NCBI GenBank assembly: GCA_027886175.1
Contig: JAJNNQ010000001.1
Span: 11,455,001 to 11,519,000 of the forward strand
Source of the DNA: Phylloscopus collybita
Lineage: Eukaryota; Chordata; Aves; Passeriformes; Phylloscopidae
Direction of reading: 5' to 3'
Length of the DNA stretch: 64,000 bases
Shown here: positions 1-11,143 of the stretch, piece by piece
How the letters are laid out: every line of letters begins with the position of its first letter
How positions within the stretch are numbered: position 1 is the first letter of the stretch
Notes under the pieces: model-generated
Told to the model about the DNA's origin: nothing
The model's input: the letters and a program-made list of their open reading frames with translations, nothing else
The model's database searches: none
Made by a program: the position numbers and the translations under genes

Positions 1-480
1 TGCATCTTGTAATTAACTCTTTGTTTCCCCCACGAAATGTAATGTACATTGTAATCTCCTGCAAATCAGGGTTGCCTTGGCAACTGCTAAAGAAGCGGAA
101 GTGGAAACATGGGGTCTTAGGTTGGACACAAAACAGTGCAACTGTTGTAAATACTGAGAAGCATTTTGAATGTTCTTCATCTTGTTACTAATACACGCAA
201 AAACCAACAACTAATTGTAATGCATACAGACTTCAGTATTCAGTACTGTACATCCCCCTGGATCGCAGGGGCCCTTTCTCTCTCTCTTTTGTATTGTATG
301 CGATTCTGAAACTGATTGAGTCATGAAAATAATTTGTGGCAGTGATTCTAATGTATTAAACCGTTTCGTGTTACTTTCTAACTGGATTACACCCTGGATT
401 GAAAAGTCTTCCTCGTGGTAGTTATATGTAGTTTCAAACATGAATAAACTTTTTGCTTTCATGATCAAACGTTGACGTAA
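1..480 (+). other. Possible end of a 3' UTR (gene lies left of window)
   Basis: This is moderately AT-rich unique sequence without tandem repeats. It contains a canonical AATAAA at 443-448 followed by T-rich and GT-containing sequence (GCTTTC, then GTTGACG) within about 30 bases, as expected at a vertebrate cleavage site. Short T-rich and CT-rich tracts, such as the CT run near 275-292, and no long plus-strand reading frame also suit a 3' UTR. The change to GC-richer sequence after about 490 is abrupt. I do not recognise the gene. It could equally be a conserved non-coding element containing AATAAA by chance. Confidence 0.4.
443..448 (+). promoter_or_regulatory. Candidate polyadenylation signal AATAAA
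   Basis: This is a canonical hexamer. The likely cleavage zone is about 460-475, with T/GT-rich sequence downstream. Many AATAAA words occur by chance in the AT-rich parts of this window. This one is listed only because the preceding 440 bases look UTR-like. Confidence 0.4.
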
Positions 481-1135
481 TTTCTTCCCGCTCAGTTCAA
501 GTCAGCCTGAGGAGATGCGTCGGTCTCCAGAAGAGCGAGCTGGCGTGGAGCAGGAGCTGAGCGTCTCTTTAAACACCAGCAGGTCCTTGTGCCCTCTTGC
601 CAGGGGAGAACTGGAAATCCTGGGAGAGGCACATCCTGGGCAGAGGCTTCCACCTGCCAGCACTGCCTCCGCTGCCACCCTGCTCTGCCTGGGAGCCACA
701 AATCAAGTGGAGGTAAAGGCAGGGGTCAGGCCTTGAGATGATTTTAAAAACCATCATCATATTCACTCTTAATTACCGTTTTTATTTAACATTAACTTTG
801 GAGCTATAGCCTCAGCTAACAAGTCTAATGTGATTATAAAAATATTTTTCTTTATTAAAAAACTTTTTTGGAAGGACGTATATATATAAATGCTAATTTT
901 AAGTCTTTTTAATAAAGTAAAGGTCAATAACAGGTAATAGCCTATTTACCATATCTCAAGGAAATTGACTCACAGGAAATCAAATTAACGTTAATCACTT
1001 GCAGCAAATGGTCTTTGATAAATACAACTACTCACTACTTGGGTTAGTGCAGCTAGGCAGGAGGAGGCTGAGCGCTCACCACACCAGCCCTGCCGGGATG
1101 GAGCTCGCTGCCTCTGAGGAGCTGCTGGGCCATCA
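481..1135. other. Unique intergenic sequence, GC-rich then AT-rich
   Basis: Bases 490-735 are GC-rich with no recognisable gene. Bases 740-1000 are strongly AT-rich, with several TTAAT and AATAAA words. The stretch ends directly at a pentanucleotide array. No repeat family or coding sequence is recognised. Confidence 0.6.
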
Positions 1136-1313
1136 CCTTCCCTTCCCTTCCCTTCCCTTCCCTTCCCTTCCCTTCCCTTCCCTTCCCTTCCCTTCCCTTC
1201 CCTTCCCTTCCCTTCCCTTCCCTTCCCTTCCCTTCCCTTCCCTTCCCTTCCCTTCCCTTCCCTTCCCTTCCCTTCCCTTCCCTTCCCTTCCCTTCCCTTC
1301 CCTTCCCTTCCCT
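1136..1313. repeat. (CCTTC)n pentanucleotide microsatellite
   Basis: There are 35 essentially uninterrupted copies of CCTTC. The plus strand is pure pyrimidine. The minus strand is GGGAA-type, giving three-G runs spaced by two bases, which fits a canonical G-quadruplex pattern. The complementary orientation of the same pentamer forms the array at 27631-27826. Open frames here (PFPSL repeats and G/E/K/R-rich repeats) are repeat artefacts. Confidence 0.97.
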
Positions 1314-4253
1314 CTGGTTGTTCCAGCCTTCAGCTGTTGTTTTGGGGCCTGAACAGTTATTTGCATGATTCAATGAGCTTGTGGTTCAGCTTTTCTCAAC
1401 AGTTCTTGTATCAGGTTGTTTTTTTTTTTAAACACCTTTGTTCTCCCAGTCTCCCCCCTGGGCTGTGGTGATGCTGCACCCCGTGCTCCCCACACCAGCG
1501 AGTGCTGCTGCTCTCCTTCACAGAGCAGACTCTGCTCCATCAGCTTCGGAACCGAACGGTGCTTCTTCTTCTACAGGTGGTGCATTTAAATAAACAAGTA
1601 AATAGCTAGACATGCATTGCAAAGCCTTTGTTATCAGTTACTGGGAGCTGGGCAGGTGGGGACTGTGGACTGCCGAAGACTTCTGCGTGCTGAGAACAAA
1701 GCACCCAACAATTTGCATTTGCTAATGGAGCTCCCCAAGTCCGCACGCTCAGCTCCGTGGAAAGGGTGTTTTATATTTTCAATGTAAAGTGTGTCAGCGG
1801 AGCCGTGGTAGGCAGCGTAATGAACACTCAGACGTCCCTCATCTTGATCACATCTCTGCTGGCCACAGGCAAGGACCTGTCACACACTGAGGAGGTTCAT
1901 AGGAAGGCCATCAACAACCTTTGGGCCGCCCTTGCGTGCCCCACGCCCGCTGGGCATCATTAGCTGCTGCTTTACAGCATTAAGGCTTTGGGTCCCTTTG
2001 AATTACAAGTGCAATTTGGCTTTTCCTTACGTTGGAGAGCAGCCACGTGGTTCCATGGCAAATAATAAACATCTTATCCTTGAGGCCTAATCACGCATCA
2101 GGGAGGTTTCCTGCCAGCACCAGTACTAGGATCAAGCTGCTGATGGTATATTGTGTTTCACCCAGTAGCTACACCCTGAAGGGTGTCGCAGCCTCGCAGG
2201 AGCAGCGGCTCACACGAGGGGAGGAGACCCTCAGCCCTCCCACCCTGCCAGCTCAGCAGCACCATCCTGATTGCCTGTGCCCACCTTTGAGCTTTTGGCA
2301 CACAAGAGCCGTGCAGCCGGAGCCCAGCAGCCCTGGGAGGTGCCAGCCCTGGGACCCGCTGTGGAGCACAGCAGCACCGAAAGGAGGATTTGCAGCAGGT
2401 GCCAGGGATCGCCGTATCCTGTGCCCACCGCTGACCTGACTAAGGCATCCATCCCTGGGACAGGCACGGGGGTGTCTGGAGGAGAGACCCCCAGTGCTCC
2501 CCTGGGCACGGCTGGACAGGCACTTCTGGGAGCAGCCCAGCCCTGCAGGAGGAGCCAGGAGAAGCCCTGCAGCCGGGGAGAGACGATGCCTCTGGTTTGT
2601 GTCCTGCCGAGCCATGGGAGCAGCCCCAGAGCCCCGCAGCCCCCAGAGAACAGCAAAGCTTCACCTGCTGACAGGGGAGCAGGTGACAAGCTCTCCCTGT
2701 GCCCGGCTCCCTGTGTATCCGGGCTTGGATGCAGCGAGGGATCCTGAGCCCAGGAGGGGAAGAGCTGGGGAGAGCTTGGGGCATGGCAGGATCTGTGCCC
2801 CTCGGGGCTGGCTCAGTGGGGGCAGCTCTGCTGCCTTGGCCACGGGTGTGAGGCTGAGCAGTGCTGTGTGGTCCTGCTGCCACGTCCTGAGCCATGTGCA
2901 GTGCCACTGCCAATGTCTGTGCCGTGTACTTCCATTGTGACAAAAGTAACTGTGAGTAACTGAAGATGTTTCCAGTTTGTGTTAATAAAATACATCTTTT
3001 TTAAAGAATGGAATTCTTCAAAGATTGGCAAATTTTATTTTATTTCATTAGCTTTAATGTCACTGCCATATGGACTGTGAAGAAAAGTGAACCATTAGAT
3101 CAGAGGGACTGAGTTATCAGTGTGACACAGAAAGCTCTGATGCAATTGTTAAGGATAAGCCCTGAAGTGATTTATTGCCTGCATTGTATTAGCCACAGAG
3201 GAGTTATGATATGCTCCCCATTCCTGTATCATATTAGGATTTTATTAGTCTAATATGACATGGTAATATAATATATGATTAGCATTCCCATCCAGTGATC
3301 CTTTCCTTGGTTGCAGGGGCTGGAGAAGGTTTTGTGTGCATCAGATCTTGGGCCATCATGCCCAGGGAGGATGGGGGATAGCTGGGATGGCACCGTAGCT
3401 GATCCAGTCTCCTGGCCTCCCCAGGTGGGACACGGGGCCCCTCACCTTCTCTGGGCACCCCGGGCCATCTCTCTTTGTTTCTTCTGCATTCCAAAGCTGC
3501 TGCCTCTTCCTGCAGCTGGGACAGTGGGAGGATGGAGCTGGCATCCTTGCTGACAGCCGGGCCACAGGTCTGGGCTGTGTCCCAGCAGAGCCTGGGAATG
3601 GTCCCTGCCGTGCAGGAGCACAGGCACGGGCAGCGCCAGGCAGGGCTCCTGCAGCACCAGCAGAGCCGATTGCCCCGGCTCAGCTCGCCCCAAAGGCTCC
3701 GTGTGCCCGGCAGCGAGCGGGGCCAGGGCTCGGCTCAGCCTCGGCTGCGCTGGCTGCTGTGCCTCATCACCGCGCCCCCTGAGTGTCCCTGCCCTCCGGA
3801 AACCCAACTTACCCAACAAATCCTCAAGACAAACTTGTCTTCAAAGTTTCCCTGGCGTGCCCGTGGCTGTGTCTGGCAGCCTGGGAGCCCCTCGGAAGCA
3901 GGCGCCGTTTGTAGCCTGGCTCTCGCCTCCAGCAGCAGCAGCAGCAGCAGGAGGAAGTTCAAGCATGTCAGAGCGCTCCTAGGTGCTAAATCCCCAAATC
4001 TGTATCAAAGCCTATTTGATCATCTTCCTGTCATTGATATAATAAAAAGGATTAATTTATTGGAGACTGCCAAAACCCTCATGTGGCAACAAATTTAAGG
4101 ATGGTGTTTACACGGGCTAATTAAACCCAATGACTTTGGTTCCTCTCCGCGGTGCTAAGGCGGGGGCTGAGGTGTGCGCTGGAGAGCTCCTGCTCCTGGG
4201 GTGTCCCCGATGAGCACAGCTCCGGGCCAGGGACCCCCGCAGGGGAAGGGACC
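1314..4253. other. Unique intergenic sequence
   Basis: No gene is recognised. Bases 1314-2180 are mixed. Bases 2190-2930 are GC-rich with several open frames but no protein similarity that I can recognise, and low stop density explains those frames. Bases 2940-3300 are AT-rich with TAATATGA-type words. Bases 3300-3980 are GC-rich and end in a short CAG run near 3930-3950. Bases 3985-4140 are AT-rich. Confidence 0.6.
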
Positions 4254-4301
4254 CTCCTCCTCCTCCTCCTCTTCCTCCTCCTCCTGCTGCTGCTGCTGCT
4301 C
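4254..4301. repeat. (CTC)n/(CTG)n trinucleotide run
   Basis: A CTC/CTT tract of about 30 bases passes into five CTG triplets. It gives Leu-rich, Ser-rich or Glu/Gln-rich reading frames that should not be read as protein. Confidence 0.9.
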
Positions 4302-4438
4302 AGCTCTCTGGGGAATGCGGCCCACGGCCACCCCTGGCTGCGGGGGAGCCCGGGAGAGGCTCTGGGAGAGCAGACGGGGCCATTGCCGGTGGTGGGAGAT
4401 CACCTATTAACGCCTGCTATTTGTGTAATAAAAGGTTG

Positions 4439-4439
<1 letters not shown>

Positions 4440-4484
<45 letters not shown>
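4440..4484. repeat. Poly-T tract (45 bases)
   Basis: This is an uninterrupted T homopolymer. A poly-A tail of a minus-strand retrocopy is possible, but I recognise no source gene in the flanking sequence and see no clear target-site duplication. The true length is uncertain because homopolymers are error-prone. Confidence 0.9.
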
Positions 4485-4485
<1 letters not shown>

Positions 4486-7400
4486 GTGGTAAAATTCAGC
4501 GTAAAGAGCACGCGTCATTAAGTATGGAAATCCAGAATTTTATTAGCAATCTGCTAGATCTGAACTGACGCCAATTAAACAAAAAAGATATCATTTATAA
4601 AAAGGCAGAGTTCAAGTTGTATTAAATATGAAATGCAATTTTCTGCTGGTTGTGATTTATTACCATTGGTACATTGTTCAAAGAAGCATGTTATATTTCA
4701 ATAGAGAAATATTGTTTATTCATTAATATTTTAAAACTTGCTTATTGCTGTGTATGACTCTCCTGCAGAATGAAACTTATGATTTAAAACATGAATTAAT
4801 AAACACATTTGAAAGTGTTAGACAATATCACAACCGCTCATTTTTCATTTTCCTGAGAGCATATTAAACTTTTATAATTCTTTACCATTATTTCCCAAAT
4901 AAAGGTGTGAGCTCTGCATTGCTGGTTTCAGGTAGAGAGGAGAGAAGGCAATAACAGATGTTGGGAATCAGTCACTATGTCCCGCTAATACGGCTCAATA
5001 CTTTTGCTCTCTCATTATTCACAAATCTCCTGTTCAGCACCACAGCCCCCTCAGAGAGCCTGGGGTGCCTCTCCTGGTGGGACAGGAGGGTCCCAGGTCC
5101 CTCAGCCTGGAGAGAACAGGGAAGGTTCCAGGTGTGCTGGGCCCGTGGGGATGGGGAGGGTTGCAGGGCCGCTGGGGCCGCGGGGCTGCGGCGCGCTCCT
5201 GACGCCAGGAAACCTTTGATAGAGGCTGACATCCTAAATGAGGCCGAAAATATTTTATACAAAATGTGATAAAGCAGTAATGATCCCAGAGGCCTCGGGT
5301 TATCTTGGTGATTACCTGCACCCACCGCTTGAATCAGCAGCATTAAGGGGTCCGGACCCGACGCGCGGATCCCTCGGAACTCATTAGCCCTGAGTACTTT
5401 ATACAGACTCACCTCCCAGCTGCTCGATTCAAACTAACCTTTCTTTGTATCTTAAAATCTCTGCTGCCACAGCCTTGCTGTATTACCATAACAATAACCA
5501 GTATTTCAATTTTAAGAACTCATTTTTCCTCAAATAGAAAGTGCCAATCAATTTAAGGAGCTGGAGCACAGGCAGGGCACGCGCGCTGGGGCCTCGCCCT
5601 CCTGCTCCAGCCCCTCCTGGGTGGGAAGCATCTCCCTGCACTGCACTGCACTGCTCCTCCCCACTGGCACTGCTCCTGGCTCTGCAGCACACGCTGGACT
5701 GCGAGGATTCACCTCAGAACCTTGAATCCTTGCAGGGGAAGTAATGGAAGGGGATGGGGAGCTGGCATTTGGAACGCTTCCCCAGGTGCTGCAGGGCAAG
5801 GCCAGGGGTGGGCTGTGACACGGGACTGGCAGGAAATCCCTGCCCCGTCACTCTGCCCACAGCTGGGCAAGGCTGAAGGGGCTGAAGGGGCTCAGGGGGG
5901 TCCCCAGGGGTCCCCAGCAGCCCAGGGGCAGGGCAATGCTCACTGCAGGTGGCTGAGCACTCCAGCTTTGCTGCTCCCAGTGCCTCCAGTCAAGGGTCTG
6001 GGGTCATGGGGAGGGGTCCAGGACACGTCAGAGCAGGGGGGCTGGGGAGGGGCCCAGGCAGCACCAGTGTCAGCACCTCCTCTGATCCACAGTGGGGTTT
6101 GTGCCATGGTGGGCCTCACACCTGACAGTTAATGTGAATTAACTCTTCATCTCTTCATTGGGCAAAGCAAATTGGTAGAACCTATTACTCCAAGCCAGGC
6201 AGTTAATTAAAGTTCAGTGCTTAATCAAGTTCCAGTGGTCATAAACAGGGCACAGGGATTTCTGTCCCCTGAGCACCCATGCAGCAGTGTACAGTGCTGG
6301 GCACTCCCTGTGTGATTCCTCCCCAAATTAACCCCCACTTGTCCCCACTGCTCCCAGGGCTGCCATCTGGGAGCTGAGTGCTCTCGGTGGGCCCTGGGTG
6401 GGCTCCAGGCTGGGGGCTTTGTCCTGTCACATCCAGGGCAGTGCTGGGAGGGAGGGGAGGTGCCTCTGGGCACTGGGGGTGCAGGGGCTGGGATGTGTCT
6501 GTGCCACCCCTGAGAGCCCCCAGCTCCTCCCTGCAGTGGGCACACAGGAGGCTCCACTTGGAAACCCATCTTCCCCCCACCTTGGCTGGACAAAGAGCCA
6601 CAACAAAACCTGCTCTGGGCACAGAGGGAATGTCTGTGGCACAGGAAGGCTGGGCTCCACAGGCCCTGAGCTGCTGGGCACCAGGAAGGGACACAGCCTG
6701 GAACTGCAGGCACCCAGCAGAACAATGCCTTTCCAACAGGCCTGCCCATGTGCTTCAGAGACTCTGCAGCCCATCCATAACTGGGAAGGAGATGCTGCCC
6801 AGCCACATGGGCAGCAGATTCAATTAGGTTTCTCTCTCCCAGAACGTGGCACGAGAAGCAATCTCTCTTTTTTGAAGAATGTAATAGCAGAGTGCAATGG
6901 AAATGCATCGAAGAGACTCCAAGAACAGGATCCCTGCCTTAAATCTTCAAAGCAGTCAAGAAAAATATGTTGTTTACCTGAATTTGTTTTTCATAAGGTC
7001 TCCCCGAGGATTAATAAACTAACCCTTCGTCTGTGAACACCTGGTCCTACACACCATCCATAACCCGCTGCACCCTCCGTGTCAGTGCACGCAGTGGGAG
7101 AGGCAGACTGCAGGAGCCTCAGCAGGAGGCACCAAAATGCCCAGGACAGAGAGGGCACCCAGGGCTCTGCCCATCCCCAGGGCCCTCTGGCTCCACGGGC
7201 ACGGAGCTGGGCTGGGCCCATGTCCCAGATGTGCCCTGAAGGTGAGGCTGGGGCTCCCCAGCGCAGCAGGGCTCTCCCACAGGACCCCTGCAGTGCTGGG
7301 GGGAGGCCCTGGCACAGCCCTGCCCCTGGGGGGGCCCGGGGGTGTCAAGGGAGGCAGGTGCCAGCAGCACCCTCCCTGGGAGCGGGCTCCAGCCTGGCAT

Positions 7401-7660
7401 CCCTTAATTGATTGATCGGCTCGGACCGGCAGCGCTTACAGAGATAATTCAATTTATAAAATCCTATTAAGTAGTGAAAGATTTGTTTTTTTGATTGTTG
7501 AATTGTTTCCTCTGTTATGCAAGTCGTTTTGGTTCCTCTCACTTGGAAATCCGCTTCCCATTTGCCAGATGGAGCCGCTGCCCTGCGCTGGCTGCAGCTC
7601 AGGTGCTGCCAGGCTGGGTGAGCACGGGACAGAGGCAGCTGCGCCAAAGGAGGCACCCCA
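4485..7660. other. Unique intergenic sequence, AT-rich then GC-rich
   Basis: Bases 4485-4960 are AT-rich (TTTATTAGC and ATTAAT words) and resemble vertebrate conserved non-coding sequence. Bases 5040-5220, 5560-6120 and 6240-6830 are GC-rich and hold long but featureless open frames of up to about 227 codons on the minus strand at 6225-6908. Bases 6830-7060 and 7400-7560 are AT-rich. No coding gene, RNA gene or transposon is recognised. Confidence 0.6.
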
Positions 7661-8275
7661 AGCTGGTGGCCTGACAGTGTCCCATGGTGCCCTGGTGGCC
7701 TGGCAGTGTCCCACGCTGTCCTGGTGTCCCATGGTGTCCCACAGCACCCTGGTGGCCTGGCAGTGTCCCACAGCACCCTGGTGGCCTGGCGGTGTGCCAT
7801 GGCACCCTGGTGGTGTCCCAGTGCCCCATGGCACCCTGGTGTCCCTTGGTGTCCCACAGCACCCTGGTGGCCTGGCAGTGTCCCACAGCACCCTGGTGTC
7901 CCATGGTGTCCCACAGCACCCTGGTGGCCTGGCAGTGTCCCACAGCACCCTGGTGGCCTGGCAGTGTCCCACAGCACCCTGGTGTCCCATGGTGTCCCAC
8001 AGCACCCTGGTGGCCTGGCAGTGTCCCACAGCACCCTGGTGGCCTGGCAGTGTCCCACAGCACCCTGGTGTCCCATGGTGTCCCACAGCACCCTGGTGGC
8101 CTGGCAGTGTCCCACAGCACCCTGGTGTCCCATGGTGTCCCACAGCACCCTGGTGGCCTGGCGGTGTCCCATGGCACCCTGGTGGCCTGGCAGTGCCCCA
8201 TGGCACCCTGGTGGTGTCCCAGTGCCCCACGGTGCCCTGGTGTCCCGTGGTGTCCCAGTGCCTTGGTTTGTGGGA
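7661..8275. repeat. Minisatellite with two interleaved ~28-29-bp unit types
   Basis: About 20 units start with CCCACAGCACCCTGGTG. One type continues GCCTGGCAGTGT and the other TCCCATGGTGT. The two types are mixed in a non-random order, with repeated A-B and A-A-B blocks, which suggests block duplication as well as single-unit slippage. Edge units are more diverged. Long open frames over this array, up to 400 codons on the minus strand, are repeat artefacts. Confidence 0.95.
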
Positions 8276-9308
8276 TCACCTGCAGCTTTCCTGCCCCTCT
8301 GCTCCTGGGCACGGGCAGGCCCTGGCAGCAGCTCCCCCTGGCAGCCCAGCCCGTCCCTCGGCCTCGGTGTTCTGAGCCAGAGCAGCACCAGGAGCCCGTG
8401 GCAGAGCCGGGTACCCCGGTGCCCCCCACCCTGCTGACCCCAGGAGCCGGGCACAGGCAGCGGGACCTGGGGCTGCCACGTGGCTGCTGAAGTTTGGTTC
8501 CCATTTTCAGCTCTTTGTTTCCATCCCCCACCCCCACCCTGATGCAAACTCTGCTCTCTGGTTTGTTTCCATAGAAATCCTCAGCTGTAAATCCTTAAGT
8601 AACTTTTTTTTTTTTCTTTCTTTTTTTTTTATTTTTCTTTTTTTTTTTATTTATAGTGTGCTATTAATGTCCTTTCAAGCCGAGGACTCCAGGAAATGAA
8701 ATAATAGAAAAGGCACCACTTTGAAATGCATCCAGGCATTTATTGTTAGTAAGTGAAAAAGTAACATGAGCATTTAAAGAAAATATTGGCAGATAAATTG
8801 GGTTTTAAAGAAAATATAATTGGATATAATTTCTGCTTCATTCAGTTAAATATTTATTGTTTTATTGACTTATTTTCTTTTATTTATAATAAGAACCTTA
8901 AGCTGAAATTTAATTTTCTTGATATAAATATACGTTTTCATAGAAAATTTGGCATTTAAAAATGTTATCTCAGACATTAATGGCTTTGATAAAAGCACGC
9001 AGCTTGTGCGAGGGTTTGGTTTAGATATTTCCAACCTCAGTAAATACGAAGTAGTCTCTATAATCATCATTATCATAACAATTACTATTATTCTAATTAA
9101 TGGGCAAGCCTAATGGCGATGCATGCACATGGAAAATCGGTGCTTGCTGCACGTTTGAGTTCTTCCCAGCGTTTTTGCTGAGATCTGCAGAATTTGAGCT
9201 TCTCAGAGGAGCCTTGCCCTGGGCAGGGGCAGCGGAGCTCCCGCCCCGTTGGGGTGAGGACGGAGCCTTCTCCCTGCCGGGGCTGGGAGCAGGGGGCTCG
9301 TTTTAGCA
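8276..9308. other. Unique sequence with a T-rich patch
   Basis: Bases 8276-8500 are GC-rich. Bases 8604-8652 are T-rich and interrupted by C and A. Bases 8650-9110 are AT-rich with many TAAT and TTTAT words, and bases 9110-9308 return to GC-rich. No gene is recognised. Confidence 0.6.
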
Positions 9309-9470
9309 GCAGACGGACGGACAGACAGACAGACAGACAGACGGACAGACAGACGGACAGACAGACAGACAGACAGACGGACGGACAGACAGACAGACAG
9401 ACAGACGGACAGACAGATAGACGGACAGACAGACAGACAGACAGACGGACAGACAGACAGACGGACAGAC
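9309..9470. repeat. (GACA)n microsatellite with GGAC variants
   Basis: About 40 tetramers of GACA/CAGA are interrupted at irregular intervals by GGAC units. The interruptions show that the array is a mosaic and not freshly expanded. A short CAGA run at 27175-27198 and the CAGACAGACA core of the 39.8-kb array share this motif. Confidence 0.96.
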
Positions 9471-9544
9471 CCGGCAGCACCACCAGGGGCAGGCGCTTTC
9501 CACTGGTCCTCGTGGAGAGGCTCAGCCGAGTGACACCGAGGGGC

Positions 9545-9674
9545 TGCGGTGTCCCTGCAGCTGGGGGGACCCGCTCCGGGTGTCACCTCCCGCCCTGTCC
9601 ACCGGCCCTGCGGTGTCCCTGCTGCCAGGGGGACCCGCTCCGGGTGTCACCTCCTGCCCTGCCCACCGGCCCTG
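9545..9674. repeat. Two-copy tandem duplication (~64-65 bp)
   Basis: Two adjacent copies begin TGCGGTGTCCCTGC and share GACCCGCTCCGGGTGTCACC. They differ at a few positions (CAGCTGG versus TGCCAGG, CTGTCC versus CTGCCC). This may be an early-stage minisatellite. Confidence 0.85.
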
Positions 9675-9862
9675 CTGCTGCCCGGGCACTCGCAGCTTCC
9701 CGGGCGGGTGAGCTCCACGCACGGCCGGGGGGCCCCAGCTCGGCTCTCGGCTCTGGGGGGTCCCTGTGGGGTGGCGACTCCTCCGCGGTGTTTGCCGGCG
9801 TGGCCACAGCTCTGCAGCCGCGCCCTGAGCTGCCCGTGCTGGGCTGGCACCTCCTCCTGCCC

Positions 9863-9918
9863 CCCTGAGCCCCGTGCCCCCCTGAGCCCCGTGCCCTCCT
9901 GAGCCCCGCGCCCTCCCC
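9863..9918. repeat. Short GC-rich direct repeat, three copies of ~17-18 bp
   Basis: The word CTGAGCCCCGTGCCC occurs in three adjacent near-copies, the last with GCGCCC. No function is visible. Confidence 0.75.
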
Positions 9919-10910
9919 GCAGCACGCAGAGCTGGCTCCAGGGCAGGGGGTTCCCCAAAACGCTCCCCCAGGCCCGCACTGATGGGCTCCCCCGGGGCAG
10001 GAGCACCGGTGCCACCGCCTGCCTGCTCCCGGGGTGGCCCCTGCAGCAGCTCAGATGCTCCCTGAGGAGGATTTGCTGGTTCTCGGGGTGCTTTGAGCCC
10101 TCCTGTCCCTGCAGCACACGGCTCTGCTGGTCCTGGGGCTCCCAAAAGGGGAAGGAAGAGCTCGAGCCCCTTCCCCTGCCCTGCCCACCCCCGGGATGTG
10201 ATGAGCCCAGGCCCTGTGCCCGTGGGGGAACCTTGTCCCCCGAGGAGCACTTTGGTGATGAGGACAGGGAGCAGCCCAGCTCGTAACAGGGATGCAGCTA
10301 AACCCACCTGCAGATGGAAATGGTGTTTGGATTCAAACCAGTGCCACAGAGGTGAAAGGCTCTGGGCTTCATTACCAGCCCCTGGAGTCCCCCTGTCCCC
10401 CTGAAATATGTCATGCACACTTCAAACCTTTCCATTTTTATGGGCAGGTTTAACTGCGGCACAGAGCGGCTTACATCAACAGTGAGAAAATGTCCGGCGA
10501 GAAGAGGCCTGAAATGGTAAATATTTAACAGGTCCTTTCTGTCCTCTCCTTCCATGTATTAAAATAATTAGTTTAACAAAGAGGGCTCTGTTCCCCTGTG
10601 TCTGAGCACGACGTGTCTGGTGCAGCTGTAACTCAGTCTCGGGTCCTGCTGGCATTTACACTGCTGCTCCACTCTGCTCCCCGCTCCACGGTGTCAGCAG
10701 AACAGCTTGATTGAATTACACCTCTGGACTCGGTCAGGAGCCAGGGGTTATTCCAGATGTAGTTGAGCTGTAGGTATCTGTCTGGGCTTATTTGGGGAGA
10801 TAGACCCTCAGGAAAATCAGGAGACCAGATGTGGGACGGCGCTCCCGGCCCCGGTGCCGCGGCGCACGGAGCCCTGGCACGGCCGGCTGCCTGCAGCAGC
10901 TCCGGGCTCC
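9919..10910. other. Unique intergenic sequence
   Basis: Bases 9919-10300 are GC-rich. Bases 10400-10760 are mixed to AT-rich without repeats. The GC-rich part joins the next array with a gradual rise in CpG density from about 10830. No gene is recognised. Confidence 0.55.
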
Positions 10911-11143
10911 TGCCCGCTGCCCTCCGGGGCCCGCTGCCCTCCGGGACCCGCTGCCCTCCGGGGCCCGCTGTCCTGCTGGGGCCCGCTGCCCTCCGGGGCC
11001 CGCTGCCCTCCGGGACCCGCTGCCCTCCGGGGCCCGCTGCCCTCCCGGGCCCGCTGCCCTCCCGGGCCCGCTGCCCTCCCGGGGCCGCTGCCCTCCGGGG
11101 CCCGCTGCCCTCCCGGGGCCCGCTGCCCTCCCGGGGCCCGCAG
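10911..11143. repeat. 17-bp GC-rich minisatellite
   Basis: About 14 units of the type CGCTGCCCTCCGGGGCC occur, with variants GGGACC, CCCGGGCC and one CTGTCCTGCTGGGG unit. CpG is dense. The 17-bp period rotates the reading frame, so the same peptide pattern appears in all three frames. None is a gene. Confidence 0.95.

Noticed and set aside
4440..4484. Poly-T as the tail of a processed pseudogene
   Set aside because: No recognisable source sequence lies next to it and no clear flanking duplication was found. The same applies to 47807-47845 and 38963-39007.
6225..6908. 227-codon minus-strand frame
   Set aside because: GC-rich region with overlapping frames of similar length on the plus strand. 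No domain, signal or splice structure is recognised.
7661..8275. Direct repeats as a CRISPR array
   Set aside because: The units are contiguous with no unique spacers, and the genome is vertebrate. The same reasoning rejects the other arrays.
7345..8547. 400-codon minus-strand frame with TRVLWDT-like repeats
   Set aside because: It is an artefact of the 28-29-bp minisatellite. The flanking parts show no recognisable protein.
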